Source: Gillisia sp. UBA3175 (lineage in GTDB: Bacteria; Bacteroidota; Bacteroidia; Flavobacteriales; Flavobacteriaceae). From it: a stretch of DNA of 64,000 nucleotides. A program made the translations under genes and the position numbers. The stretch is taken from contig DEXV01000002.1 of the NCBI GenBank assembly GCA_002364325.1, forward strand, positions 296,831-360,830, written 5' to 3'. This document shows positions 1-8,213 of this stretch, piece after piece (the first letter of the stretch is position 1; every line of letters begins with the position of its first letter). Below the pieces are notes generated by a model. It searched no databases. It worked only from the letters and a program-made list of their open reading frames with translations, and had not been told where the DNA came from.

Positions 1-315
1 TATTTAATCCAATTTAAAGTTATTAGTTATGCCAAATTGGTAGAACATTCCTGGAATAGTTCGATTGCTTATATAATAGACTCTAAGGGAAATATCTATT
101 ATAATAGCATACAACTATAAAAAATTAGAAATGACAAATATCCTTTTGGATGGGAACAAGAGTATCATACTCATGCTCAATCAGAAAAAATTATTACCCT
201 TATTTTCGAACTGCCAAAAAAGTAACGAAACCCTATTAAACTGACAGGTAAATTTTTAATGGGAGATGTTTTTGATCTTAATAAATTTAAGAAAATGAAA
301 GTCAGACTTTTTTAA
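1..315 (+). pseudogene. Decayed reading frame, 5' end outside the window
   Basis: A single frame starting at base 1 reads protein-like sequence for 315 bases but is interrupted by TAA at 118-120 and 223-225 before a last TAA at 313-315. Stretches such as YIIDSKGNIYYNSIQL, FGWEQEYHTHAQSEKII and GKFLMGDVFDLNKFKK look like real, polar, strand-rich protein and continue in the same frame across both stops. I read this as the 3' remnant of a gene that has picked up two nonsense mutations. I do not recognise the family. The alternative is that only bases 1-120 are the true end of a partial gene and the rest is chance. Confidence 0.5.
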
Positions 316-385
316 TAGAGCTCTTATGAATAGTATAATCGATCTAATAAAAAATCACATAACTTCTAATATAAAAATTTTATAA

Positions 386-820
386 ATGAGTATACAGGTA
401 AAAGTTTCAGATATAATCCTGCAGCCGTTTTCACTGGTTTATAAATCTGTAATTGAACCTGAGAAGATCACAAAATATTTTGTTTCGAATTCAAGTGGAA
501 AATTAATTGAAGGAGCTAAGATTGAATGGGAATTCAAGGATTATAATGTGATAATTAAGGTGAATGTAATAGAAATTATTGAAAATGAGAAGATCATGTT
601 CAATTGGGAAGTAAGTGGTAAAAAATCACAAGTAACAATGCTGTTTTTTTCGAAAGATAAAAATAAAACGAAAATGGAGATCCGGGAGGATTCATTTGAA
701 GAGAATGAAGAGGGAATAGCAAAAGCGATGCAACAAACTCAAGGATGGACAGATTTTATTTGCTCCCTAAAAGCTTTTCTATATACTGGAATTAATTTGC
801 GCAGCGGTAAAATGAATTAA
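386..820 (+). CDS. SRPBCC (AHSA1-like) domain protein
   Basis: A 144-residue protein that fits a single START/Bet v1-like SRPBCC domain of the AHSA1 type: N-terminal strand, two short helices around residues 20-35 (IEPEKITKYFV), the family-like GKLIEGAKIEWEF segment near 38-50, and a long C-terminal helix (TQGWTDFICSLKAFL) that would close the hydrophobic cavity. Such proteins bind small hydrophobic ligands or act as co-chaperone-like modules; the ligand cannot be told from sequence. It is a stand-alone gene with an AT-rich upstream region and no signal peptide, so cytoplasmic. The neighbours (monooxygenase, VOC, MFS) suggest a small stress or detoxification patch, which is inference. Confidence 0.8.
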   Translation: MSIQVKVSDIILQPFSLVYKSVIEPEKITKYFVSNSSGKLIEGAKIEWEFKDYNVIIKVNVIEIIENEKIMFNWEVSGKKSQVTMLFFSKDKNKTKMEIREDSFEENEEGIAKAMQQTQGWTDFICSLKAFLYTGINLRSGKMN

Positions 821-1075
821 CTATTAGAAATAAAAAATTAAAATGTAAGTACATAAATTTCTTTTGAGTTAAAAGGTTTACCAACCACAAAAATAATAAT
901 TAAGGAACGGATAAAAGTATATGAAATAAAGGTTTTAAGACAATTCGATTGTTCTACCGAAGTATAGTTGTAAATTATATACCTTATTAAAAGCTTAATC
1001 CGTATTTTGATTAAATGTTTTAATGTAATAACTTGCTACAAGACATATCATAATTACCCACCAACAAAGTTGCTT

Positions 1076-1390
1076 ATGTATAAATACGGACTCAGTGTTA
1101 AATTCAGGTCAACTGAGGGCAATCGAGATAAACTCTCTTCCATTCTTCTAAAAGCGTCAGAATTGGTTTCTTCAGCTAAAGGCTGCCAGATGTATCTTGT
1201 AAGTTTAGACAATGATGATCCAGAAACTATTTGGACTACAGAGATATGGGATACAAAAGAAGATCATGGCCAATCATTAAATGTGATAGGTGTAAATGAG
1301 CTTATCGCTCAAGCCATGCCATTATTTTCTGCTCCACCAGAAAAATGTAAAGAGTTAAAAATCCTTGGAGGCTTTGGAATAAATCCCTAG
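1076..1390 (+). CDS. Antibiotic biosynthesis monooxygenase (ABM) family protein
   Basis: About 104 residues with the ferredoxin-like ABM layout: strand KYGLSVKFR, helix with repeated Ser/Leu, strand CQMYLVSLD, then WTTEIWDTKEDHGQSL and a closing strand LKILGGFG. Members act as small cofactor-free quinol monooxygenases or as heme or reactive-aldehyde handling proteins; the substrate here is unknown. The frame is open from an ATG at 1007, but those 23 extra residues are unlike the family and the ATG at 1076 (MYKYG) gives the usual length, so I chose it. A VOC protein follows in the same direction after about 50 bases, so the two may be co-transcribed. Confidence 0.75.
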   Translation: MYKYGLSVKFRSTEGNRDKLSSILLKASELVSSAKGCQMYLVSLDNDDPETIWTTEIWDTKEDHGQSLNVIGVNELIAQAMPLFSAPPEKCKELKILGGFGINP

Positions 1391-1443
1391 ACCAAGATTT
1401 TAACTATTTGTAATTCAATAATAATTCTTTTAAAATTATAATT

Positions 1444-1824
1444 ATGAATAACTCTACTAACGCTCTCAACTGGTTTGAAATTCCAGCAAAAGATATTTTA
1501 AGAAGCAAGGAATTCTATGAAAATATATTTTCTATAGAGATGCCTCTAAATGAAATTTATAACACTAAGATGGCATTTTTTCCATGGGAATCCAATTCTG
1601 GAAAAGCTACAGGAGCTTTAGCAGAAAGCAAGGATCACATTCCTGGAATCACGGGAACTATTGTTTATTTAAATGCAGACCCAGATCTAGAACAAGTGCT
1701 TAAGAAAGTAGAAAAAGCTGGTGGTAAAATTCTAATGGCTAAAACCAATATTGGAAATAATGGATTTATTGCTTTTTTAGAAGATACGGAAGGTAACAAG
1801 GTTGGTATTCATTCTATGGAATAA
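1444..1824 (+). CDS. VOC (glyoxalase/bleomycin-resistance fold) family protein
   Basis: A 126-residue single-chain vicinal oxygen chelate protein. The two beta-alpha-beta-beta-beta halves are visible: NWFEIPAKDILRSKEFYENIF at the start (shown as its pattern: aromatic-x-E-I then SKEFYE), and the second half with LEQVLKKVEKAGGKIL and the typical FLEDTEGNKVGIHS end. The last motif usually carries a metal-binding glutamate or histidine. Substrate is not predictable; the family includes glyoxalases, dioxygenases and antibiotic-binding proteins. It lies between an ABM monooxygenase and an MFS exporter on the same strand, consistent with a small detoxification group. Confidence 0.85.
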   Translation: MNNSTNALNWFEIPAKDILRSKEFYENIFSIEMPLNEIYNTKMAFFPWESNSGKATGALAESKDHIPGITGTIVYLNADPDLEQVLKKVEKAGGKILMAKTNIGNNGFIAFLEDTEGNKVGIHSME

Positions 1825-1881
1825 TACTTCTCACAATATTCGAACTAAATACGTGTTAACCATGAGCTGTTTAAATCTCTT

Positions 1882-3066
1882 TTGAAATATATAAGCAAGA
1901 CCATTTGGATATTATCCATCGTTAGTCTTTTTACAGATATGGCCAGTGAAATGCTGTATCCAATCCTCCCCATTTATTTGCAAAGCATTGGGTTTTCCAT
2001 AGTTTTAATTGGAGTTTTAGAAGGTTTTGCCGAAGCTATGGCTGGTCTTAGCAAAGGTTATTTTGGAAAGCTCTCCGATAATTCCGGCAAAAGAGTTCCT
2101 TTTGTGCAATTAGGATACACTATAAGTGCACTTTCCAAACCATTAATGGCAGTCTTAATATTACCTTTCTGGATCTTTTTACTTCGTACCTTAGATAGAT
2201 TAGGAAAAGGCATTAGAACTGGAGCGAGAGATGCTATTCTTTCTGAAGAAGCTACTCCACAAACTAAGGGAAAGATCTTTGGATTTCATAGATCTATGGA
2301 CACCTTGGGAGCTGTAATAGGTCCTGGTTTAGCCTTGGTTTATCTTTATTACTACCCGGAGAATTATAAAACACTTTTCTACTTTGCAGCTGTACCTGGC
2401 GTACTCGCAATTCTTGCTACTTTTTACCTAAAGGATAAAAGAGATGTGGTAATTATACGAAAAAGAAAAACTTCGTTTTTTTCATTTCTCAATTATTGGA
2501 AAGAAAGTCCCGAAATGTACCGAAAAGTAGTTCTAGGATTATTGATCTTCGCTTTGGTAAATAGCTCTGATGTTTTTTTATTATTAAAAGCTAAACAGGC
2601 TGGGATAGACGATCCAATGATCATTGGGTTTTATATATTCTACAACCTCATCTATGCGATTTTCGCCTTTCCATTGGGTGTTTTGGCAGATAAGATTGGC
2701 TTGCCAATTATTTATATAATTGGTCTCCTCCTTTTTACTTCGGTTTATTTTAGCATGGCAAACGCACTGGATCTTCCCTCCTATTTTATAAGCTTCTTCA
2801 TTTATGGAATATTTGCCGCTACCACCGATGGAATTTCGAAAGCCTGGATAAGTAATATTGTTAAAACCAAGGATACTGCGACTGCAATTGGAACGTATTC
2901 TGGATTTCAAAGTATTTGTGCATTATTAGCCAGTGGATGGACAGGCTTAGTTTGGTTCTATTTTGGTTCTGGACCAGCTTTTATAGCCACCGGAAGTGTA
3001 ACTCTTTTGGTAGCTCTTTATTTTATAATACTTCTACCAAAAAGAGATAAGCTTCAAAAAGTTTAA
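1882..3066 (+). CDS. MFS transporter, probable drug-efflux type
   Basis: A 394-residue polytopic membrane protein with about 12 hydrophobic segments and the major facilitator layout of two six-helix halves joined by a basic loop near residues 188-198 (KRDVVIIRKRKT). The loop between helices 2 and 3 contains GYFGKLSDNSGKR, a version of the conserved GxLaDrxGrr signature, and the second half has GVLADKIG in the matching place. An acidic residue in helix 1 (FTDMASE) is typical of proton-coupled exporters. The start is TTG at 1882. Substrate unknown; the acidic helix 1 suggests small-molecule export at the inner membrane. Confidence 0.85.
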   Translation: MKYISKTIWILSIVSLFTDMASEMLYPILPIYLQSIGFSIVLIGVLEGFAEAMAGLSKGYFGKLSDNSGKRVPFVQLGYTISALSKPLMAVLILPFWIFLLRTLDRLGKGIRTGARDAILSEEATPQTKGKIFGFHRSMDTLGAVIGPGLALVYLYYYPENYKTLFYFAAVPGVLAILATFYLKDKRDVVIIRKRKTSFFSFLNYWKESPEMYRKVVLGLLIFALVNSSDVFLLLKAKQAGIDDPMIIGFYIFYNLIYAIFAFPLGVLADKIGLPIIYIIGLLLFTSVYFSMANALDLPSYFISFFIYGIFAATTDGISKAWISNIVKTKDTATAIGTYSGFQSICALLASGWTGLVWFYFGSGPAFIATGSVTLLVALYFIILLPKRDKLQKV

Positions 3067-3149
3067 GCAAGATGGTTATTAAAACAAAACACTAATCCTC
3101 ATTAAATACTTAACTTTACTGCTAATTTTTAATTCAACAGGAATTGCAA

Positions 3150-3431
3150 ATGAATATTAGAGCCATTTGGAGTTATTATCTCGATATAAACGTTGTGAAT
3201 ATAACTTTTTCAATCTTCATTATGTACTTACTAGATAACAGGTATTGGGGAATATTTATGTTTTGCACGCTGGGAATTCTGGTGGGAAGATTTGCATTTA
3301 AACATTTCAAAGAAAATGAGTATAATCTATATTTTAATCTGGGGCTGTCTAAACCGAAATTACTAAAGATAGTTTGTGTTTTAAACCTAATTCTCTCCAT
3401 TCCATTTTTAATTATTGCAATACTATTTTAA
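3150..3431 (+). CDS. Small membrane protein, putative partner of adjacent ABC ATPase
   Basis: A 94-residue hydrophobic protein with two to three membrane segments (about 12-30, 32-50, 73-93) and a charged loop between them (KHFKENEYNLYFNLGLSK). I do not recognise a family. The loop NLYFNLGLSKPKLL resembles coupling-helix regions of ABC-2 permeases, and the gene ends three bases before an ABC ATPase gene, so it may be a minimal permease or an accessory subunit; that role is inference. The TTG at 3144 is also in frame, but ATG at 3150 is the more likely start. The gene is far shorter than normal ABC-2 permeases (over 200 residues). Confidence 0.7.
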   Translation: MNIRAIWSYYLDINVVNITFSIFIMYLLDNRYWGIFMFCTLGILVGRFAFKHFKENEYNLYFNLGLSKPKLLKIVCVLNLILSIPFLIIAILF

Positions 3432-3434
3432 TCT

Positions 3435-4097
3435 ATGACGTGTTTAAAAGTAAGCGGCGTATATAAATCTTTTGGTAAAAAAAGACTCTTAGAAGATGTT
3501 GCTTTCGAGTTAAATATGGGAGAGATCTTGGGAATCTTCGGAAGAAATGGTAGCGGAAAATCCAGCTTATTAAAAATGATATTTGGAACCTTAGTTGCCA
3601 ATCATATTCAAATAAAAATAGATTCAGAAATAATTCCTGTAAAAGAAATAATTCCGCAACAGCTAATTGGATATTTGCCTCAGGAAAGTTTTCTCCCAAA
3701 AGGAATGAAAGTGAGAAATGTGATCTCTATGTTTTGTGACGAGGAGGAGAAACAAAATAAAGTATTTTATGCTCCGGGGGTATCTAAATTTGAAACTCTT
3801 AAGGTTGGAAAACTTTCTTTGGGTGAGCTGCGGTATTTAGAGATCTTACTTATTGGCTCTTTAAATCACCCTTTTTTAATGTTGGATGAACCATTTACTA
3901 TGTTAGAACCATTACACATCGATCTTATAAAGCAATTATTACTGAAGCTAAAAGAGACTAAAGGGATCTTACTTACAGATCATTATTACACCGATGTGCT
4001 AGAAATAAGTGATGCTAACATCCTATTAAAAGATGGTATAAAACATGAGGTCTCAAATAAATCTGATCTTATTAATAAGGGATATATCTTAGCATGA
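3435..4097 (+). CDS. ABC transporter ATP-binding protein
   Basis: A 220-residue nucleotide-binding subunit with all core motifs: Walker A GRNGSGKSS at 36-44, Q-loop YLPQESF at 80-86, a signature LSLGE at 127-131 (the usual form is LSGGQ), Walker B FLMLDEP at 147-153 and the H-loop histidine 183 in LLTDHYY. It should energise transport at the inner membrane. It starts three bases after the stop of a 94-residue membrane protein, the only candidate permease nearby. The degenerate signature and the missing full-length permease make the substrate and even the direction of transport unknown. Confidence 0.88.
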   Translation: MTCLKVSGVYKSFGKKRLLEDVAFELNMGEILGIFGRNGSGKSSLLKMIFGTLVANHIQIKIDSEIIPVKEIIPQQLIGYLPQESFLPKGMKVRNVISMFCDEEEKQNKVFYAPGVSKFETLKVGKLSLGELRYLEILLIGSLNHPFLMLDEPFTMLEPLHIDLIKQLLLKLKETKGILLTDHYYTDVLEISDANILLKDGIKHEVSNKSDLINKGYILA

Positions 4098-4111
4098 TAA
4101 GAAATAAGTAA

Positions 4112-4858
4112 TTAAGACTTTTTCAACTCTACCTGAATATCTTCCGTTTCAATAGTAGAAAGCAATTCCAGTTTTCCTTCTTCAAATAGCTCATCTAACC
4201 CACAAAGATCTGTATTAAAATCCTCCAAGGAGTAGTTTCTGTAATCCACAAATCGAATTCCACCAATCACTCTTGGATTAAAAGCTTCCCTAAAACGAAG
4301 CCCTCCTTCATTTATATGAAATTTATACGCTAAATAATCTATGGTATAATCGTCTTTATTTATCCAATATAAAAATTCATCATGGTGATCTTGTCCTCCA
4401 CCATCTTGACTAAATGTAACTTTTAACTGGTAATATGCTTTCCCATTAATTTCGGCATCTCCAACTAATTTCTTGTTAACTGCTTTATCGTTAAGGCCGT
4501 ATGGCAAATGCGCAAAATAATGCACCGAGTTAATACTACTTGTATATTTTACCACCATGCTATCTGGTACAGCTACTAAACTGTCATCTAAAAAACGTTG
4601 GTATCCGGTATTGCTAATCACCTCCCGGTAAGATTTCACGGAATCCTTAATTTCTCTTTCTAAGTGAAATTCACCACCACTGCGAACACTTTTATATTTG
4701 TTTTCTCTAAACATAAATTCTATAGTCGCTTTTTTATAGTTATCGCCTCCAGCCTGAGCAATGGTTTTATCTATAATTTCTTCTGCAGAAAACTGTTCTT
4801 TTTCTTCTTGACAAGATGCTAAAAGCAGTATGGTAACGAGTATTAAAAGGTGTTTCAT
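4112..4858 (-). CDS. DUF6503-type lipoprotein
   Basis: A 248-residue predicted lipoprotein: signal segment MKHLLILVTILLLASC with the lipobox cysteine at 16, then a soluble domain carrying IIDKTIAQAGGDNYKKA and HLPYGLNDKAVNKKLVG, which match the flavobacterial DUF6503 family as I remember it. Function is unknown; the beta-rich body with GKAYYQLKVTF and DEFLYWINKDDYTIDYLAY resembles LolA/outer-membrane lipoprotein-sorting folds used to bind lipids or peptides. It converges on the ABC ATPase gene (14 bases between stops) and diverges from smpB. Predicted to be anchored in the envelope facing the periplasm or the surface. Confidence 0.85.
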   Translation of the reverse strand: MKHLLILVTILLLASCQEEKEQFSAEEIIDKTIAQAGGDNYKKATIEFMFRENKYKSVRSGGEFHLEREIKDSVKSYREVISNTGYQRFLDDSLVAVPDSMVVKYTSSINSVHYFAHLPYGLNDKAVNKKLVGDAEINGKAYYQLKVTFSQDGGGQDHHDEFLYWINKDDYTIDYLAYKFHINEGGLRFREAFNPRVIGGIRFVDYRNYSLEDFNTDLCGLDELFEEGKLELLSTIETEDIQVELKKS

Positions 4859-4979
4859 ATCAATTTTTAAATATGTGCTAAGATAAAAAAATTACAATAA
4901 TAGAATTTCTAAGATTTTCTAATTTTATATTAAGACTCAAAAACTCAATTAGCCTTACATTGTCCATTCCAATATCTGT

Positions 4980-4997
4980 GTTTGGGAATGCCCAAAC
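4980..4997. promoter_or_regulatory. Perfect 7-bp inverted repeat upstream of smpB
   Basis: GTTTGGG and CCCAAAC face each other around AATG in the divergent intergenic region between the DUF6503 gene and smpB. No T-tract follows in either direction, so an operator-like site is as plausible as a hairpin. Function unproven. Confidence 0.3.
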
Positions 4998-5043
4998 CTT
5001 AAACTTTACAAAATCATTATAGGAATTTCTAAAGAAACCTTCC

Positions 5044-5051
5044 TATTTTTG
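5044..5051 (+). promoter_or_regulatory. Bacteroidota -7 box of smpB
   Basis: TATTTTTG matches the TAnnTTTG consensus recognised by the Bacteroidota primary sigma factor. Only seven bases separate it from the ATG of smpB, so the mRNA should have almost no 5' leader. No clear -33 TTTG is visible. Confidence 0.6.
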
Positions 5052-5058
5052 TGCCTCT

Positions 5059-5514
5059 ATGAAGAATACTATTAACATTAAGAACCGAAAAGCGAAATTT
5101 GAATATGAATTTCTGGAAACCTTTGTTGCAGGGATAAAACTTGCGGGTACAGAAATAAAAGCTATTCGCTTAGGGAAAGCATCTATTACAGAGAGTTTTT
5201 GTGAATTTCAGAACAAAGAACTTTTTGTGATCAACATGCATGTAGAAGAGTATTCCCACGCCACACATTTTAATCATAATCCTAAAAGTGAACGAAAACT
5301 GCTTATGCAAAAGCGGGAACTTCGCAAACTGGAGAAAGAGGTGAAGAATTCTGGACTTACCATAATTCCGCTAAATCTCTTTATAAACGATCGCGGAATT
5401 GCAAAGCTTAAAATTGCCTTAGCAAAAGGTAAAAAGCTTTATGACAAAAGAGAGACTATTAAGGATAGAGAAAGTAAACGAAGATTAGACCGAATTAAAA
5501 AAGACTTTAATTAA
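5059..5514 (+). CDS. smpB: SsrA-binding protein SmpB
   Basis: The 151-residue tmRNA-binding partner in trans-translation; it delivers SsrA to stalled ribosomes and takes the place of the codon-anticodon helix. The family pattern is clear: INIKNRKAKFEYEF at the start, GIKLAGTEIKAIRLGKASI at about 25-44, the HNPKSERKLLMQKREL segment, LNLFINDRGIAKLKIALAKGKK, and a basic C-terminal tail DKRETIKDRESKRRLDR that inserts into the mRNA channel. Length is normal for the family. No ssrA gene is seen in this window. The next gene follows after 50 bases in the same direction. Confidence 0.97.
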   Translation: MKNTINIKNRKAKFEYEFLETFVAGIKLAGTEIKAIRLGKASITESFCEFQNKELFVINMHVEEYSHATHFNHNPKSERKLLMQKRELRKLEKEVKNSGLTIIPLNLFINDRGIAKLKIALAKGKKLYDKRETIKDRESKRRLDRIKKDFN

Positions 5515-5564
5515 GACACTCCCAAATTACTAAATTGCCTATTTTGCAAGGATAAACTAGCTCT

Positions 5565-8048
5565 ATGAAAGGCAATTTTAAATTTTTCCTTTTCACCCTA
5601 CTATTTTCTCAGATTTCTATAGCCCAAATAATAGGTACTGTTCAAGATATTAATAAGGAACCTTTGCCTTATGTAAATATTTATACGGAAGATGGTAAAA
5701 ATGGAACCACTACCAATGAAGATGGGGATTTTGAGCTGAAGCTTTCACAAACGGGAGAATACACTTTAATCTTTCAATTCCTTGGTTTTGAAACCTTAAA
5801 GAAAAAGATAGACATCCAAAAATTCCCTTTTAAACTAGATGTACAATTAGCTTCTGCAACTACAAATCTGGATGAGGTTACCATAAATTCCAACGAAAAC
5901 CCTGCAGATAGAATTATTAGAAATGCCATAGTCAGCAGGAAAGTAAACCTTGCTAAGATTGAAAAATATACCGCCAATTATTACTCACGAGGATTGTGGA
6001 GAATAAAAAATGCTCCAGAAAAAATTCTTGGTCAGGATATTGGAGATCTGGGCGGCGGATTAGATTCTACCCGAAGCGGAATTATTTACTTGAGTGAAAC
6101 CATTTCTGAAATTACCTATAAAGCTCCAGACGATTTTAAGGAAAAAATTATCGCCTCTAAAGTAAGTGGGAACGATAATGGCTTCAGTTTAAATTCTGCT
6201 GAAGAATCTGACTTTTCCTTTTATAACAACACAGTGAATATAAATGCAGAGATCGTATCTCCAATAGCAGATTATGGTTTTAATTATTACAATTATAAAT
6301 TAGAAGGAGTTTTTTACGACAGTAACGGGCAACTAATAAATAAGATAAACGTAATACCAAAGCGGCCCAAAGATCGGGTTTTTAGCGGATTCATTTATAT
6401 CGTAGAAGATTCCTGGCAGATCTTTGGAACCGAACTTATTACAACAGGACAAGCCATACAGGTGCCTCCAATAGAAGAACTAACCTTTACCCAAAACTTT
6501 AAATATTCTGAAGAATATAAATTTTGGATCAAAATATCACAATCGGTAGATTTTAGTTTCGCCATGTTCGGGATCTCTGGAGATGGAAGATTTACTGCAG
6601 TATATAGCAACTATAATTTTTCTCCAGATTTCGATAAAAGAACTTTTACAAAGGAAGTGCTCACTTTTGCAGATCAAGCCAACAAAAAGGACTCTCTGTA
6701 TTGGAATAAAATAAGACCGGTACCTTTAACCAGCGAAGAGTTGACAGATTATGTAAAGAAGGATAGCATTCAAAGCCTTAGAAGTTCCAAGACCTATTTG
6801 GATTCTATAGATCAGGTGCAAAATAAATTTTCTGTAACCGATCTGTTATTTGGGATAGATTACAGTAACTCCTATAAAAAACAACATTTTAGCATTTCTT
6901 CTCCTCTCTTTGGAACTCATTTTAATACGGTGCAAGGATTCAATTCATCTTCAACTATCTCCTTCAGAAAAAATTTAGACGACACTTTTAGCAGATATTG
7001 GAAGCTTTACTCTACGATGAATTATGGTTTTTCTGATGAAAGATTTCGAATTAAGGCAGGCTTTCAAATGAAATTCAACAATATTAAAAAACCACAATTA
7101 ACTATTGAAGCAGGTTCTGAAACTAAACAGATAAACACCACCAATCCAATTTCGGCAAGTATAAATGATATATCCAGCCTTTTCTTCGAACGTAATTACC
7201 TCAAGTTGTATGAGCGCCAATTTGCAGAGGTCTCTTATCAGCAGGAATTGGTAAATGGAATCTATTTAATGTCAGATATAAGCTATCAACAGCGTAACTC
7301 ATTATTTAATACCAGCGATAATTCTTGGGTTAACCGGGAAGATGTGCAATACACTTCCAACGATCCTTTGCAGCCAAATAATTTTGAAAGTGCCCCCTTC
7401 ACAGATCACCACATCTTTAAAATGAACTTGACCGGGAGAATTAATTTTGGTCAGAAGTATTTAAGTTATCCAGATAGTAAGGTAAATATCCCATCCAACA
7501 AATTCCCAAGCCTATGGCTTACTTACGAAACTGGTTTTGGATCTAATGTGGACGATTATAACTTCAATCAAGTTAGAGCTGCCTTGGTACAAACAGTAAA
7601 ACTGGGTAATAAAGGTAATTTTTCTTATACCTTTAAAGGTGGTGCATTTCTGGATGACAAGGAAATTTCCTTTTTAGATTACCAACATTTTAACGGAAAT
7701 CAAACCCGAATTGGAAATGGATATTACCTCAACAAATTCCATTTATTACCGTATTACCAATTAAGTACAAAAAATAACTTTTTAGAATTTCATGCCGAGC
7801 AAGATTTTCAAGGCTGGATTTTAGGAAAATTACCGCTTATTAATAAACTGAACTATAATTTGATCTTAGGCGCGCATGCACTTTCTATAGAAGATAATGA
7901 TCCATATACAGAATTCTCTTTTGGAATAGATAATTTAGGATTTGGGAAATACAGATTGCTAAGGTTAGATTATGTGGTCTCCAACTACCAAGGAAAACAA
8001 GAAGGCGCTTTTATATTTGGACTAAAATTTCTGGGGATTTTTGAGTAA
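5565..8048 (+). CDS. DUF5686 outer-membrane protein with carboxypeptidase-like domain
   Basis: An 827-residue exported protein. Signal peptide 1-20 ends in a typical SIAQ cleavage site; residues 22-105 form a carboxypeptidase-D regulatory-like (CarboxypepD_reg) domain with GTVQDINKEPLPYVNIY and the TNEDGDFEL turn; the rest matches the DUF5686 family, including SKVSGNDNGFSLNS and a long run of alternating beta strands to a C-terminal aromatic-poor FLGIFE end. The pattern resembles TonB-receptor-like outer-membrane barrels without an obvious plug. Function is not established. It is followed by an inverted pair of repeat units and the convergent pcm gene. Confidence 0.85.
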   Translation: MKGNFKFFLFTLLFSQISIAQIIGTVQDINKEPLPYVNIYTEDGKNGTTTNEDGDFELKLSQTGEYTLIFQFLGFETLKKKIDIQKFPFKLDVQLASATTNLDEVTINSNENPADRIIRNAIVSRKVNLAKIEKYTANYYSRGLWRIKNAPEKILGQDIGDLGGGLDSTRSGIIYLSETISEITYKAPDDFKEKIIASKVSGNDNGFSLNSAEESDFSFYNNTVNINAEIVSPIADYGFNYYNYKLEGVFYDSNGQLINKINVIPKRPKDRVFSGFIYIVEDSWQIFGTELITTGQAIQVPPIEELTFTQNFKYSEEYKFWIKISQSVDFSFAMFGISGDGRFTAVYSNYNFSPDFDKRTFTKEVLTFADQANKKDSLYWNKIRPVPLTSEELTDYVKKDSIQSLRSSKTYLDSIDQVQNKFSVTDLLFGIDYSNSYKKQHFSISSPLFGTHFNTVQGFNSSSTISFRKNLDDTFSRYWKLYSTMNYGFSDERFRIKAGFQMKFNNIKKPQLTIEAGSETKQINTTNPISASINDISSLFFERNYLKLYERQFAEVSYQQELVNGIYLMSDISYQQRNSLFNTSDNSWVNREDVQYTSNDPLQPNNFESAPFTDHHIFKMNLTGRINFGQKYLSYPDSKVNIPSNKFPSLWLTYETGFGSNVDDYNFNQVRAALVQTVKLGNKGNFSYTFKGGAFLDDKEISFLDYQHFNGNQTRIGNGYYLNKFHLLPYYQLSTKNNFLEFHAEQDFQGWILGKLPLINKLNYNLILGAHALSIEDNDPYTEFSFGIDNLGFGKYRLLRLDYVVSNYQGKQEGAFIFGLKFLGIFE

Positions 8049-8101
8049 AGCTAAAAATGTAGAATATTTTTTCTGTTAGAATTCAAAACTTGTAGAAAGC
8101 T

Positions 8102-8169
8102 TGTCAGGTTGAGCGGAGTCGAAACCTATATATTCAGTGCAGAAGTTCTAGACTGCGCTCGAACAGACA
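8102..8169. repeat. Imperfect inverted pair of a dispersed-type repeat
   Basis: The unit TGTCAGGTTGAGCGGAGTCG begins at 8102 and an inverted, diverged copy (TGTCTGTTCGAGCGCAGTCT on the other strand) ends at 8169; the two 25-base arms match at about 18 positions. The GAGCGnAGTCGAA core is, from memory, a common dispersed intergenic repeat in flavobacteria. It sits between the ends of two convergent genes, where a REP-like hairpin or bidirectional terminator would fit. Confidence 0.6.
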
Positions 8170-8213
8170 AAATTATTTACATTAAAACAAAGAATAAACC
8201 CTCAATGAGGGAT

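Noticed and set aside
1..980. Inverted GGTAGAACA copies near 40 and 950 as element ends
   Set aside because: A 9-base match with diverging flanks is within chance for AT-rich DNA, and no transposase lies between.
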